Of a DNA stretch of 64,000 nt, positions 38,500 to 49,254 are shown one piece after another. How positions within the stretch are numbered: the stretch's first letter is position 1; each line of letters opens with the position of its first letter. Origin of the DNA: Septoria linicola (taxonomy: Eukaryota > Ascomycota > Dothideomycetes > Mycosphaerellales > Mycosphaerellaceae); NCBI GenBank assembly GCA_024114885.1, contig CP099433.1, forward strand, positions 248,001-312,000, written 5' to 3'. A program made the translations under genes and the position numbers. Below the pieces are notes generated by a model. That model had not been told where the DNA came from, did not search any database, and worked only from the letters and a program-made list of their open reading frames with translations.

Positions 38500-41400
38500 A
38501 TACCTCCTATACTATACTTTAAACTATACTAGTAGTATAGATAGATAAGCGATTAGTACTAGTGTTCGTTTACGGTTACTAATAGCCCTAAACTTCTAGA
38601 GAATTAAGTCTTTAACTACCTTACGTAGTAGTTGTCGTATATAAAGGTAATTTACTTTAGGGACTATTTTATAGCTAACTTAATTAGACAAAGTACCTCT
38701 CTACGATAGTAGCTCGAACTATTAAGACGGGTCAATTATAGCTAGACTTAAATATAGTATAACTATCTCGTAGTAGCGGCTATTAAAGGTAATATCGCTA
38801 AATTCAGCTAAAATAGTCGACTTAAGAAGCTTTTACTAGCTACTAGCGAAGCTAAGCTAGCTTATACTAGCGAGCGAGACTTATACTAGAGTATTAGGTA
38901 TAGTTTTAACGATACTATATTAGTATCTTAATCGAGCTAGGGTTCGAATTATAGAGGCGAATACTTAATAATTGCCTATAGGAAGCTTAGAGAGGTAGAG
39001 CTAGCTATCTAAGAACCCGGACCCTATAACGAGGTTATTTCCGATAAAGTAGATAATAAGCTTAGCGAAGAGACGTACGTTATCTCGGCTACTATTAACA
39101 TAGTAGCGGAGAGAGCTCGTAATAAAAAAGCTATAGGGTAGCGGAAGCTAGATAATTATATTAGCGCCTATACTCTTTATAAGCGAGTTACTAATAAGAT
39201 TAAACTAGTAAATACCGACATTACTATAACTAATAGCTTAAACCCTAGCGGGTTAAAGGACTAGCGACGGACTTATATTAAGAAGGAAGCGGCTATACTA
39301 CCTAGTACTAGATCTTATAATAGTAAGTACCTAACTAAGAGGTTCTCGACGATCGAGCCTAGATTACGTCTTACGCCCGAATAGCTTATAAAGTTTAAAC
39401 CTAGTATAGAGCTACTACTAAAGGAGCTAGATTTATTATACTATATACTAAGGAATCGAGAAGCTACCTTTACGTAGGACTTTACGTATTTAGGCCGAAT
39501 TAATCCTAATATTACTCTGCTATAGAAGATTTAGATAGTTCCTTACGAGCTATAGTAGTATCTAGGCTTCAAGCTAAACCTATCTCTATAATATATCGTA
39601 GAGGATATACTAAGACAACGAATCTAAGCTAGAACTCTTAAGCTATACTATAGTACCTATCGAAACCCGTACTTCCTTATTAGTAAGAAGATAGAGGTAG
39701 GTAAGCTAAAGAAGTATCGGTTAATTAACGTAGCTTAGAAGTTTAATCAAGTTACTATAAGAGATTCGAACTTACTACTCGACGCTAAGAGTTTCTCTAA
39801 GGACTTTACCGGTTACGCGCTAGCCTCGTTAGTTAATATCTTCTCTAGATATAACTAAATCCTACTCGATAAATTATATAGAGACCTTATAGGCTTCGAC
39901 TTACTACTAGGACTGTTATAGTAGACAACGTTACTATAAGGAGCTACGAATTCTATTACCTAGTTCGTTCGTATTATTAATCAAGTACTTATAGAGTATG
40001 TCTCGTATAAGGCACGGCCGTTCCTTAATAATATTAGTATTAAAGGGCCTAAGACGAAGTACGATAGTAAAGAGGTTAAACCTAGCCTCTACCGTTACGT
40101 TATTAAATATATTATAGCTATAGACGACGTTCTCTATAACATAGAACGAGCTAATATAATAGTAGCTTTTAATAAGCTATAGCTCTATTACGAACAGTTA
40201 GTAATCGTTAGCTACCTTACTAGTATTAATAGTCGCTATCTAGACTTCGCGAGAGTAGCGAAGATTAAGAAATAGCCGACGCTAGAGAATTAGAAGGAGG
40301 TTCGAATCTTCCTCGGCATAGTTACGTACTACCGCGTCTAGGTTAAAGGTTTCACGATTATCCTTACTCTACTCTTTAAACTCTTATAGAAGGATACTAA
40401 GTTTTAATAGACTACCGAATATTAACTAGCTAAAGATATCGTCTTAAAGGCACTAGTTTCAGCCCTAGCTCTAGTTACTCTTAACTTTAGAGAAGGAGTA
40501 GGACTTATTATCGTAGGTATAGATTCGAGTAGTAAAGGTTAGGGATATATATTTTCCTAATATAATTAAGACGAGCTACTTCTCCGCTATCTAGTTCGAT
40601 ATAAGTCCGGCCTATTTAACCTAGTAGAGGTTAAGTACGATACTAGAAAGCGCGAATACCTTAGTATACTAAAGGTATTAAAGAAGCTAAAGCTATAGCT
40701 GTTTAGAGTATACTTCTAACTAGAGATTAATATAAATACTCTCGTTTACTAGCTTAATAAGGCTACCTCTAATTTGCCGAATATAGTAATAACGCGCTAG
40801 CTAGTATAGATCCACCTCTTCGACTTTAACGTTATATATATTCCTAGTAAGAAGTATATAGCTCCGGATTCGTTATTAAGGAAGCCTATTATACCTAAAG
40901 ATATAGAGGCTATAGAATAGGAAGAAGATATAGATCTAATAATTAACGAGTAATTCTTCGATACCTTTTACGTTAACGCTTTCTCTATATAGGTGATTTA
41001 GAGCGAGCTACCTATAATTAATAGGATCTACTCTTAGGAGTTAATAAATATCGCTTTCGTACTTATATAGATATAAAGACCTAAGAGAGTTTCTAATAAC
41101 GAGTATAAGTAGTTAAGGAAGAAGTGTTAGCTGTTTTATATTAAGAACAACTAGCTCTAGCGCTAAGAGCGAGTAGCTAGACCTCTATAGCGAGTTATCG
41201 ATAAACCTAAAGTACGAGCTCGTATTATTAAGGCATACTATTATAAGAACGGTTATCGTAGCGCTAAATAGACGTATAATCTTATCTAGAAACGATAGTA
41301 GTAGGATAGAGTCTAGGCTTAAATCTCGCTCGCTATTTAGTAGTATACTATTTATAGTCTTTAGTATAGATAATAAGTACCTAGAGAACTATAAATCCCG

Positions 41401-42495
41401 CTCTAAGTTACGGTCGGCTAGAGGTAGTATATCGATAGCTTATATATCTTGAAGAACTGTTCGTTAATAGTTATACGCGAATCTCTATTACGCTAGCTAG
41501 AAGTACGTATATTCTAGTACCTAGTAAAGAGTATCTCCTTAGTATAGATAGTAAGGTTTATATAGGAAGAGATCTTTTACTAGTAGGGAGCCGCTATAGA
41601 AGTTATCCTCGATAACTATAAGACTAACCTTAGTAACGTAGAGAGGCTACTACTATCGTATAGTATCAAACGTATTAATATTTCGCTATACTACCCTTAG
41701 TCTAACGCTATCGTTAAAGTCGGCTATAAGACAATATTAGACGCTTACTTAAAGCTCTCTAATAGTAGCCTTTATACGATTCGTAACTATATTCTAGTAG
41801 TTCTATAGGCGGAGAGAACGATAATAGTCTCTACTACTAGCCTAATACCGTCGAAGATAATAATTAGGCGTGACGTAGTACTACTAATCAAGCTAGAATA
41901 CTATACCTTCTAGATTATAGATTAGGGCAAGGTTAAGACTAGAGTAGAGCTCCTTACGATTCGAGCTTAAGCTCTAGAAGCTATAGAAACGACTATAGAA
42001 GAAGGACGACTATATTAATAGCGCCTCTAAGAACAGAATAAGGCGTACTTCGATAAACATCGCTATATAGATCTTACTATACTAAAGGAAGGAGATCTCG
42101 TATTAGTATACCGCTCTAAGTTAAAAACTAGCTTCTTCTATAAGCTTACGTTTAGGTAGGAAGGCCTCTTTAGAGTATCTAAAGTATTATAAAGAGGTAT
42201 ATCGTATAGGCTTAAGGAACTAGATAGCTCTAAACGAGAGTATATCTATAAGAGGATAGACCTTAAGAAATATATCTTTCTATAAGAAAACCTAAAGCTA
42301 GTTCCGGATTAGGTTAAACTAGAAGAAGTACTACTACCGATAGAGAAGGTTATAGAACTAGGCCTTCTACCTAGGTATAAGTATCTATAGATCTTTATTA
42401 GTAAGCTATTAGTAATAACTTAAGAAGAAAGAGAGAGTTATATACGCTAGCTACTAATAGAGCTTAAAGAAGAAGTAGAAGACTTAGTAAGCTAA
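38500..42495 (+). pseudogene. Gypsy-1 Pol: RT, RNase H, integrase; RIP-broken
   Basis: One indel-free frame runs from directly after stem-loop 2 to a stop at 42493-42495, about 1330 codons. The RT shows a P-Y-F-L-I-S-K-K segment near 39670-39690 and a catalytic F-L-D-D-I-x-I-K-G-P box, now F-L-N-N, at 40021-40050. RNase H begins with a G-x-D-S-S type motif near 40520 and contains Y-x-x-R-K-R-E near 40650. The integrase follows, with a V-I-L-D-N acidic motif near 41602-41616 and a C-terminal part (about 42080-42300, Y-R-S-K-L-K...Y-K-R-I-D-L-K) resembling the GPY/F region. The F-L-D-D-x-x-x-K-G-P type RT is known from a lineage of fungal Gypsy elements. TAA/TAG stops and Asp-to-Asn changes inactivate it. 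Confidence 0.85.
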
Positions 42496-42633
42496 AGGCT
42501 AAAACTAGCCTAGTAGAGCTAAAGAAGTAGAAATTCGATAGGCGATACTTAATTAGAGGTATAAGCTAAGATCTAGCTACTAAAGCCTAGCCTCTACTAT
42601 AAAAAGAGCTAATCTTCCTAAGATCGTACTATC

Positions 42634-42890
42634 TTAAGCGCTTCTTTTTATTCCTAGAGCTACTATCGAGCTCTAATCTAACCTTCCTAAGCGCTTCTTT
42701 TAGTCCTAAAGCTACTATTAAGCTCTAATCGGAGCTTCCTAAGCTTGTAATTTACTAGACTAGTAGAAATCTAGCTAAATCTTAGCTATCCTAAGTACTT
42801 CTTTTATTCCTAGAGCTACTATCGAGCTCTAATCTAAGCCTCCCGAGCTTCTCTTTTACTAGATTAGTAGAAATCTAGCTAATCCTAACT
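42634..42890 (+). repeat. Direct repeats in the Pol-ORF3 spacer of Gypsy-1
   Basis: A 52-54-bp unit (TAAGCGCTTCTTTT...CCTAGAGCTACTATCGAGCTC) occurs at 42634, 42688 and 42792. A second segment, TTTACTAGACTAGTAGAAAT, occurs after the second and third units. The rest of the 42496-43920 spacer has no supported frame. Confidence 0.75.
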
Positions 42891-43583
42891 ATCTCGACGC
42901 TGTTTTCTATAGCTAAGATAAGTATCTATATAGCTAGTTACTCTCTTAAGCTTAACTTTTAAATATAGACTTTATATCTACTAGCTAACCTACTATCCTA
43001 CTCCTTTTTCTAAGTCCCGAGCCTACTATCGCTATAAAAGTCAGCTGTCCTAAGCTACTTTCTACTACTAGGTCTTAAAAATCTAAGCTAGATCTATACT
43101 CTCGAAGCTCTCTTCTACTAGCGATTTCTAAGGTTAGTACTACGATCTATCTTCCTAGAGCTCTTTTCTATTACTAATTAGTAAAGTAAGATAATGATTT
43201 TCTATCCTAAAGGTCTTTTTACTACTAATTTTTACCTAACTAAAGGAATCGTAGAAGATATTAGTTTCTAGTAGAGAATTCTTAAAGTTTAAGGTTTTTC
43301 AGCCTATATAAAGATAGAGAAGCTTAAATCCTTAGTAATAATAGCTCTAATAGCTTCTTTCTAGCTATTAATTATAGCGCTAGTAGTCTCTTACGATATA
43401 GAAAGCGCGATCTAGTAAGTCGACTAGGTATACGAAAAATAAGGCTCTTTTAAGTTAGTAGGAGTAACGACGATAATATCTAAGTCTTAGTCCTCGTTAG
43501 CGATAGTAAGGTGTATACTACGATAGTTAGTAGTAGCGTTAGTAGTATACGACGGCTACGGAAGCGTTAAGGTAAAGTAAACC

Positions 43584-43612
43584 TTTAGTTATCTTTTTAA
43601 ATAATAACTAAA
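43584..43612 (+). repeat. Gypsy-1 stem-loop motif, copy 3 (between Pol and ORF3)
   Basis: TTTAGTTAT - CTTTTTAAATA - ATAACTAAA: perfect 9-bp arms with the same T-rich loop. Confidence 0.82.
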
Positions 43613-43922
43613 ACCTTACGTAACTAAGCCCTACGTATAGACCCCTAATCCTAATAGTAGTTACGCTACTACGATAAGGTATATAATTAGACTTCTTTTA
43701 CGCTCTAAACGATCTCTTCTTCCTTATTAACTATTAATTAGTTACTATAGAGCCTTACTTCTATTAAGTTCGATTCTTATCTTTCGTTACTACCTAGTAA
43801 CGCTATATAGCTATTTATATACGTAAGCGGTAACTAATATAATAGAAAACTCTATAACCGGTTACGCGCCCGACCCTCCTCGCTATTTAAGTTACTTATT
43901 ACTAGTCGCGCGCTTTATATCG

Positions 43923-46900
43923 CCCTAAGCTACTAATACGACTAATTAAAGATATTCTCTTTCTCTCTCGCGTATAAAGAATAAGACTTCCCCTTTCTAG
44001 CGTTCTTTAACACCTAAACGCTTATTAAGACTAGCGCTTTCGCCTTCTACCTCGCCTATTCGAAGTCCGATATAAGAACTACCTAGACAAGATTCTCTAA
44101 AGAAGAGACGAAAAATAGCTTCTTTAAGTTCTATATAAGGTATAGCGCTCGCTCGTACTAATCGCAAAGGCTCTCTCGTTAGTTTCTAGGCCTTAAGTAG
44201 ACCTCTTACTAATATAACAAACCTTAATAACGCTACCGAAGCTATTCTATCGCTAGAAACGCTATAAGAATAAGAGGAAAGTATCGACTTAGTACTTAAG
44301 TAAGTCGAGAAAGCGAACGATAGAATAAAGATTAGTATATTTAACTTCTTTAAACGCCTCTTAGCTAAGATTTTACTAAAGTACCTTAACGCGTAGAGCG
44401 TAAAGCGCGATAATATAAAGAAGATACGCTAAGAAGGCCGAGACTTAGTAAAGAAGAGAAACTTAATTTAGTAGTAACTATATATAGAGTTTAGGTATAA
44501 GTAGAACTTCCCCTTCCTTAACTAAGTCTTATACGATAAAGAGATACTTAGGAACCTTCGTTAATAGTTAAATAAGTATAAAGGCGTCTTCGAAAAGAGC
44601 GAGCCTAAAGACTAGGTTTTCTTAGTATAGTAAAAGTAAGATCGTTTCTATTAGTAGGTAGCGAACATATTCTCTCGTAGCTAGCACTTTTAGCTATAGA
44701 GGAGTAAGAAGACTCCTAGCTCGTAAGGCTTAGGCTTTATTAACACGAACTTAGATAGGAGACGCTACTAGAATAAGTTTAAGGTAGAGCTCTCGTAGGT
44801 CGACGTATTTAGCTATAAGATAAGAGAAGCGCGCCTAGAGGCGGGCTATAGACTTGATTAGTATAGATTTATAGTCAAGCTTACTAAAGAAGAGGCCTTC
44901 GAAGAACCGACTTATATATTCCTAGTAGTAGAGAGATAGCCCTCGATGTCCTATAGACTATTACCTCCTCCTAGAAACCTAAGATCTAATAAACGTCTCT
45001 CTTCCTCTACGCCTAAGGGCCTATCCTTATCTAGTCCTACTCGAAGCTCTAGTTAAGAAGGAGAAGGAGAAGGTAATTTGCTTACGACTCTAGAGCCTCG
45101 CCTTAGAGATACTATATCGCCTAGTACTATATAGAGGCTAAAAGCTTAGTTAGAGAAGTTAACGCTAAGCTCTATAAAGAAGCCTACGCCCGTTCTTCGT
45201 AAGAGTAGGAGGCTTACTAGAATTCGCGCTAGAGAAACTATTATTAACTCGATCGAAACTTCTCCTATACCGAGTACTTTAGGTAATAGCGATTCTATAT
45301 AAGACTAAGTTTTGCCTACGACGAAGCTACTACTAGGTCCGTAACGCTTATCGCTAATCGTACTAGAAGATAATAGCAGAATTAAGCTAGAGAACGACTC
45401 GGAGCCTAATCTACGTTACTAAGCTTATATAAAGGATAGTGTTACCTCTAAAGTCTACTACTATATAATCGTTAGCGGAGCTCTTAAAGAAGTCGATAAT
45501 ATCTAGGAGAAGAAGAAAGTAGCTAAGAGCTATACTTTAATTAATATTCTTCTATACCTTAGCTAGCCTCTTTATAAAGAATATATAACTAAGATAGGTA
45601 ATACTATAGGTTTAAAGCTACCGAAGACGGCTAACGTAACGTATACTCTCTACTAGCGTATTATTTAGATAGGTAGTATAGCTGATCTCTAAGCCCTTAT
45701 CGCCTAGAATACTTAAAACTAGACGTAGTTTAAGCTAGAAGCGAATACTTTCTTTCTTAAGCTAGTAGGACGCTCTCGTCGTAGTAAGAAGGGTACTAAT
45801 ACTTAAGAACTAGAGAACGATATTAACGCTCTAATACGCGAGGTAGGAGGAAGCTATCTCGGACCCTTTTAGTTCGTAGTAACCGAAGTAGACTTAAAGG
45901 TTACTTCTAACGTCTATTAGAAGGTTTAGGAGCTCTTAGACTATAATAGTAATAAGGGTACCTAGACCGATTATAGCTTCCTCTTTTATTCTTCTTCTAC
46001 TAGAGGCCTATTTTAGATTCTAGGCTCCTTACTCGAGGCTATATAGTATAAGTTTATAGTATATCGATAGTATAACACGGCTATTAGTTAGTATAGTTAG
46101 TCTCGCGGTATATAGTACTCGCTATCCTAATAGCTTCTTCGCTAATATCCTTTACTATAGTTATACTAGCTAGTTACTACTCTATATACGACTATTAAAT
46201 ACGTAGCCTACCTATCCGCTACCTTTTATATCTTCGACGATAAGGTAGGTTCTAACTACCCTAACAGCTTCTAGTATATCGCCTTAAACGAGAATATACT
46301 ACTTAAGGAGAAGAGGCTTAATTAGGTTTAATTTATAGTCTCTCTAGACGATACTAGCGATAGAGGACGACTTTTACTAACCTCGGACACGATTAGTAAC
46401 GAGCTCTTTGACTCTAAGGAGGCAAAGTAGTTAGCGAGGCGTATTATCGCTAATAAGTAAAGCTATAGTATAGGCTTCGTCGAGACTATACCTCTAGTAA
46501 TTACTAATGAAATAAAAGCTAATCTTAGGCTTAGTTAGAAGAATCCTTGTACTAATACGGGCTTACTAGTTATTTCGTACCTCTATATCCCTTAGCGGTA
46601 TACTCGTATAGGCGAAGAGTATCGCCTAATTCCGATAATATTTCTAGCCTACCCTAATAGTCGTACGTTAGATAAGCTACCTAATAGTAATTACGTTAAC
46701 GTTCCTACGATCTATAGCGTATATCTCTACTACGAGCGGATACTCTTTATAGCTTCTAGTACTATATACCCTATACGAGCGATAAAGCCTTTCGCTATAG
46801 AGGTACTATTAACTAGCCTAGGCTCGATTTCCGATACCTTAGTAGGCCGAGTTCTATAGACGGATTAGGTAGTAAGTATAGAAATAAAGAAGCTCTTTAG

Positions 46901-47141
46901 TATAAGTAAGGAGGAGTTTAAGGTCTATATAGCTAAATAGTAGACTATAGCTAAAGCTTAATTCGATACCGCCTACGCTATAGCTATAGACATTAAGGAG
47001 TATATATTTAGCGAAGCTAGCTTTGTAAGCGTAGATAGTAACTTAGAAGTGTTAGCGTCGAAGAAGAGAGAGGCCGTTCCTAAGGAGATCTCTAAGGATA
47101 TAGTAGAAGAGTAGCGGCTAGCGAATAATAATCGGATCTAA
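43923..47141 (+). pseudogene. Gypsy-1 ORF3: extra frame of about 1070 codons downstream of Pol, unknown function
   Basis: A single frame (codon starts divisible by 3) runs about 3.2 kb to TAA at 47139-47141 without an indel, interrupted only by TAA/TAG; the start is not fixed, about 43923-44000. The product would have an N-terminal basic region, a Glu/Lys-rich helical part (about 44270-44620), a Pro/Ser-rich linker with P-P-P and S-S-S-T-P runs (about 44960-45070), and a large C-terminal domain mixing hydrophobic and aromatic residues (about 45420-47080), ending in a charged tail. I see no signal peptide, transmembrane helix, chromodomain, protease or second RT, so an envelope role is not supported. 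It is part of the element: same strand, between Pol and the 3' LTR, same RIP load. Confidence 0.72.
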
Positions 47142-47155
47142 GAAGGTGTTTTTAG

Positions 47156-47180
47156 TAGTTATCGTTAGAAAAGGTAACTA
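47156..47180 (-). repeat. Gypsy-1 stem-loop motif, copy 4 (after ORF3, inverted)
   Basis: TAGTTATC - GTTAGAAAA - GGTAACTA; its reverse complement matches copy 1 at 22 of 25 positions. Confidence 0.78.
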
Positions 47181-47290
47181 TTTAATAGGCCTCTAATTGA
47201 AAGTTTAATAGACTTTAATAGAAAAACTAGCTAGTTTTAAGTAATTCTAAGTAAGATCTACGAGTAGTTAGGTGTCTAGTTAGATACTAA

Positions 47291-47302
47291 GGAAGAGAGG
47301 AT
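47291..47302 (+). other. Polypurine tract of Gypsy-1
   Basis: GGAAGAGAGGAT immediately before the 3' LTR, the position of the plus-strand primer in LTR retrotransposons. Confidence 0.7.
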
Positions 47303-47574
47303 TAGTAAGATAAAGGCCTACCTATATACCGTACTTAGTAGTTTTAGTACAAAAGCAAGGTAGTAGCTCGTTTCTAAGATAGTAATATTTACTCTACTTA
47401 ATTAATTTAATATCCTACGGTCCTAGTATAGGCTCTTAGTCTTAGGACTACTGTTTTGAGCTCGTTACTACTAGTTAATTAACGTATTACAAGACTATTA
47501 CTCTCCGAACAGGTCTTGTTCTATAGCGACTACTCTTATACCTGCCTAGGAGGTTAGTATTAGGGTAGTTATTA
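47303..47574 (+). repeat. 3' LTR of Gypsy-1 (about 272 bp)
   Basis: Near-identical to 34339-34610; differences are mainly C/T and G/A (for example CATACTGTAC versus TATACCGTAC). Confidence 0.9.
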
Positions 47575-47645
47575 TCTATTACTATATAAAGTAGGTTATA
47601 CTATAGGCTAAGAATCTATAGCTATACTATCGTATTCGTATAAGG
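47575..47645 (+). pseudogene. Histone H3-like frame, 3' part
   Basis: Begins with the second TCTAT target copy. From 47580 the frame joins the 33988-34338 part and reads K-Q-V-I-L-Q-A-K-N-L-Q-L-x-x-R-I-R (the Q codons now TAG), matching the H3 C-terminus K-R-V-T-I-M-P-K-D-I-Q-L-A-R-R-I-R with a two-residue insertion before it. The frame then continues into sequence with no H3 counterpart. Confidence 0.75.
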
Positions 47646-48480
47646 TTTACTAGCTAGGACGGTAGTATAGTTTAGTAGAAGCGTAAGTCTACCGACTATA
47701 GATACCGACTATATTTCTAACCTATTATCTTAGTAGATATATAGCGAGTTCCTCTAGAGAATAGAGAGGTCGTTAGTACCTTAGGCTTTAGATTCTAAAT
47801 TCTAGCTCTATATTAAAACCTTATAATTTCGACCTTACGACTATAACTCTAAATAGATATAATATTATTAATATTCTATTACGTTCTCGCGCGATATAGT
47901 ACTTCTAGTTAACTACGACTTCTTTAATCGTCTCGTATAAGACGCCGCTATACTTACGCCTAAATAACGCGCTCTTACTAATTAAGTATCGCGTTCTCCT
48001 ACTCTATTAGTATAACTTTAAATAGAGAGAGCTAGCGACTAGCCTTAAGAATAGGCTAATAATCTAATTCTTATCGATATATAAGATAGTAATAATAAAG
48101 ACGCGTCTAAAGAGGATAATAATAAATACGTATCTAAAGAGAAGGATAATAAAGACGCGCCTAAAGAGAAGAATAATAAGCCTCCTACTATAAATAGGCC
48201 TACTACTAGTAGGAAGAGCCTTAGTAGAAAGCGGCCTATTATATAAAAAGCGCCTCGTAAGATAGTAATAAAGAAGAAGAGAAGAGCTAGTCTAAAACTT
48301 ACTATAAAGAAGAAATCTCGTATTCTAAAAGTATAGTCGAATACTTAGAATATAGCGCGAGCTAGTAGGCTTTCTAAGAAGGCTCTAGTAGTAAGGAGAG
48401 TAAGGAAGCCTTATTACTATAAGCTAGGTAGTAAGTTAAAACATAGTTAGTAAACGTAGTCGGTACGCTAATCTATTATA
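47646..48480 (+). pseudogene. RIP-broken lysine-rich frame downstream of the H3-like frame
   Basis: A plus-strand frame at 48085-48440 encodes three imperfect copies of K-D-A-S-K-E-D-N-N-like units, then a Pro/Thr segment and a strongly basic region (K-R-P-I-I-Q-K-A-P-R-K; I-K-K-K-R-R-A-S), reminiscent of disordered DNA-binding or linker-histone-like tails. The H3 frame itself remains traceable (S-T-L-G-F-R-F...) to about 47830 before the signal fades; the lysine-rich frame is offset by one base. Whether this is one gene with the H3-like part or a separate one cannot be decided. No named domain. Confidence 0.42.
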
Positions 48481-49246
48481 GTTTTAGCTCTATAAGAGAT
48501 TTAAATATTTTAGAGGACTAGGGATCTACTTATTAGTAAGCTTCTCTTCTAGCGACTAGTAAGAGAGGTCGCCTACGGCTTTAAGTAGGATCTACGCTTT
48601 TAGGCTACTATACTAGAAGCGTTATAAAAGGTAGTAGAGCTCTATTTAATAAAGGTTTTTAAGAGTATATATCCTTCTATATTACTATTTAGTAGCTTAT
48701 ACTAACTTATATAGGTACTAACCTCTACGCTATCTATATAAAGCGAGTTACGATCTAGTAGAAGGATATATAGCTCGTTTAGAGAATACTTCGTATATAA
48801 GGTATTATAGATAATAAGAGTTATTTAAAGTAGTATAGTACTACGTATTATATTCGGCGTAAGGAATAGCGTTTAGGCTACTTCGAGATACTCGGCTACG
48901 TAATAGAAGCGCAGTATTAAATTATATTATAACTATAGCGAACGATATAAGATTACTTTCTACTTTTATACTATAAAACCTTCGTTTCCTCTTATCTCTA
49001 TAGTTAGTATATATAGTCGGCGCCTATCGTCCTTTTTACGTACTTAGATACTTAAAATACGTAGATTTTAGTATACCTATACCTATACTCCTATAGGTAC
49101 CTACGTAGGTATACGCTCTAACCTATATTTTCTAGTTATAGGTACTATCTATTAAGCTTTAGCGAGTTACCTCTCTAACCTATATCGATTACTAAGAATA
49201 TAGGTTTAGACCTAACCCTACCTATACTAACCTATTCCGACGTCTA

Positions 49247-49254
49247 CGCTCTAC
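49247..49254. repeat. Right 8-bp target-site duplication of the hAT element (CGCTCTAC)
   Basis: Identical to 27744-27751. Confidence 0.92.

Larger units (their letters stand above)
34339..47574 (+). mobile_element. Gypsy-1: 13.2-kb LTR retrotransposon with Gag, Pol and a third ORF
   Basis: Direct LTRs at 34339-34610 and 47303-47574, a purine tract before the 3' LTR, and Gag, Pol and ORF3 frames in order on the plus strand. The TCTAT target duplication (34334-34338 and 47575-47579) is supported independently: removing the element and one TCTAT restores the H3-like frame across the site. The two LTRs also share the next seven bases (TCTATTA), so the 3' LTR edge is uncertain by up to 7 bp. All three frames are broken by TAA/TAG only. 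CpG is abundant and CpA largely lost. At 13.2 kb it is far larger than the 5-8 kb usual for fungal Gypsy elements, because of ORF3 and long spacers. Confidence 0.92.
27752..49246 (-). mobile_element. hAT DNA transposon, 21.5 kb including a nested 13.2-kb Gypsy
   Basis: The termini are inverted repeats: TAGACGTTAGAATAGG at 27752-27767 and, reversed, TAGACGTCGGAATAGG ending at 49246. They match at 14 of 16 bases, both mismatches being RIP-type transitions. Flanks carry the 8-bp duplication CGCTCTAC, and the sequence just inside each end repeats AGGTTAGTATA-like motifs. Without Gypsy-1 the element is about 8.25 kb, large for hAT. It holds the transposase and a further frame on the minus strand, and an H3-like frame plus a lysine-rich frame on the plus strand. 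The terminal T was probably C before RIP (hAT ends usually begin CAG). Strand is set by the transposase. Confidence 0.88.

Noticed and set aside
43923..47141. ORF3 of Gypsy-1 as an envelope gene
   Set aside because: No signal peptide, transmembrane helix or Cys-rich ectodomain could be seen.
33988..47645. Reading the H3-like frame as centromeric H3 (CENP-A)
   Set aside because: Loop 1 between helices 1 and 2 has the same length as canonical H3, whereas CENP-A proteins usually carry an insertion there. The divergent tail alone is not enough.
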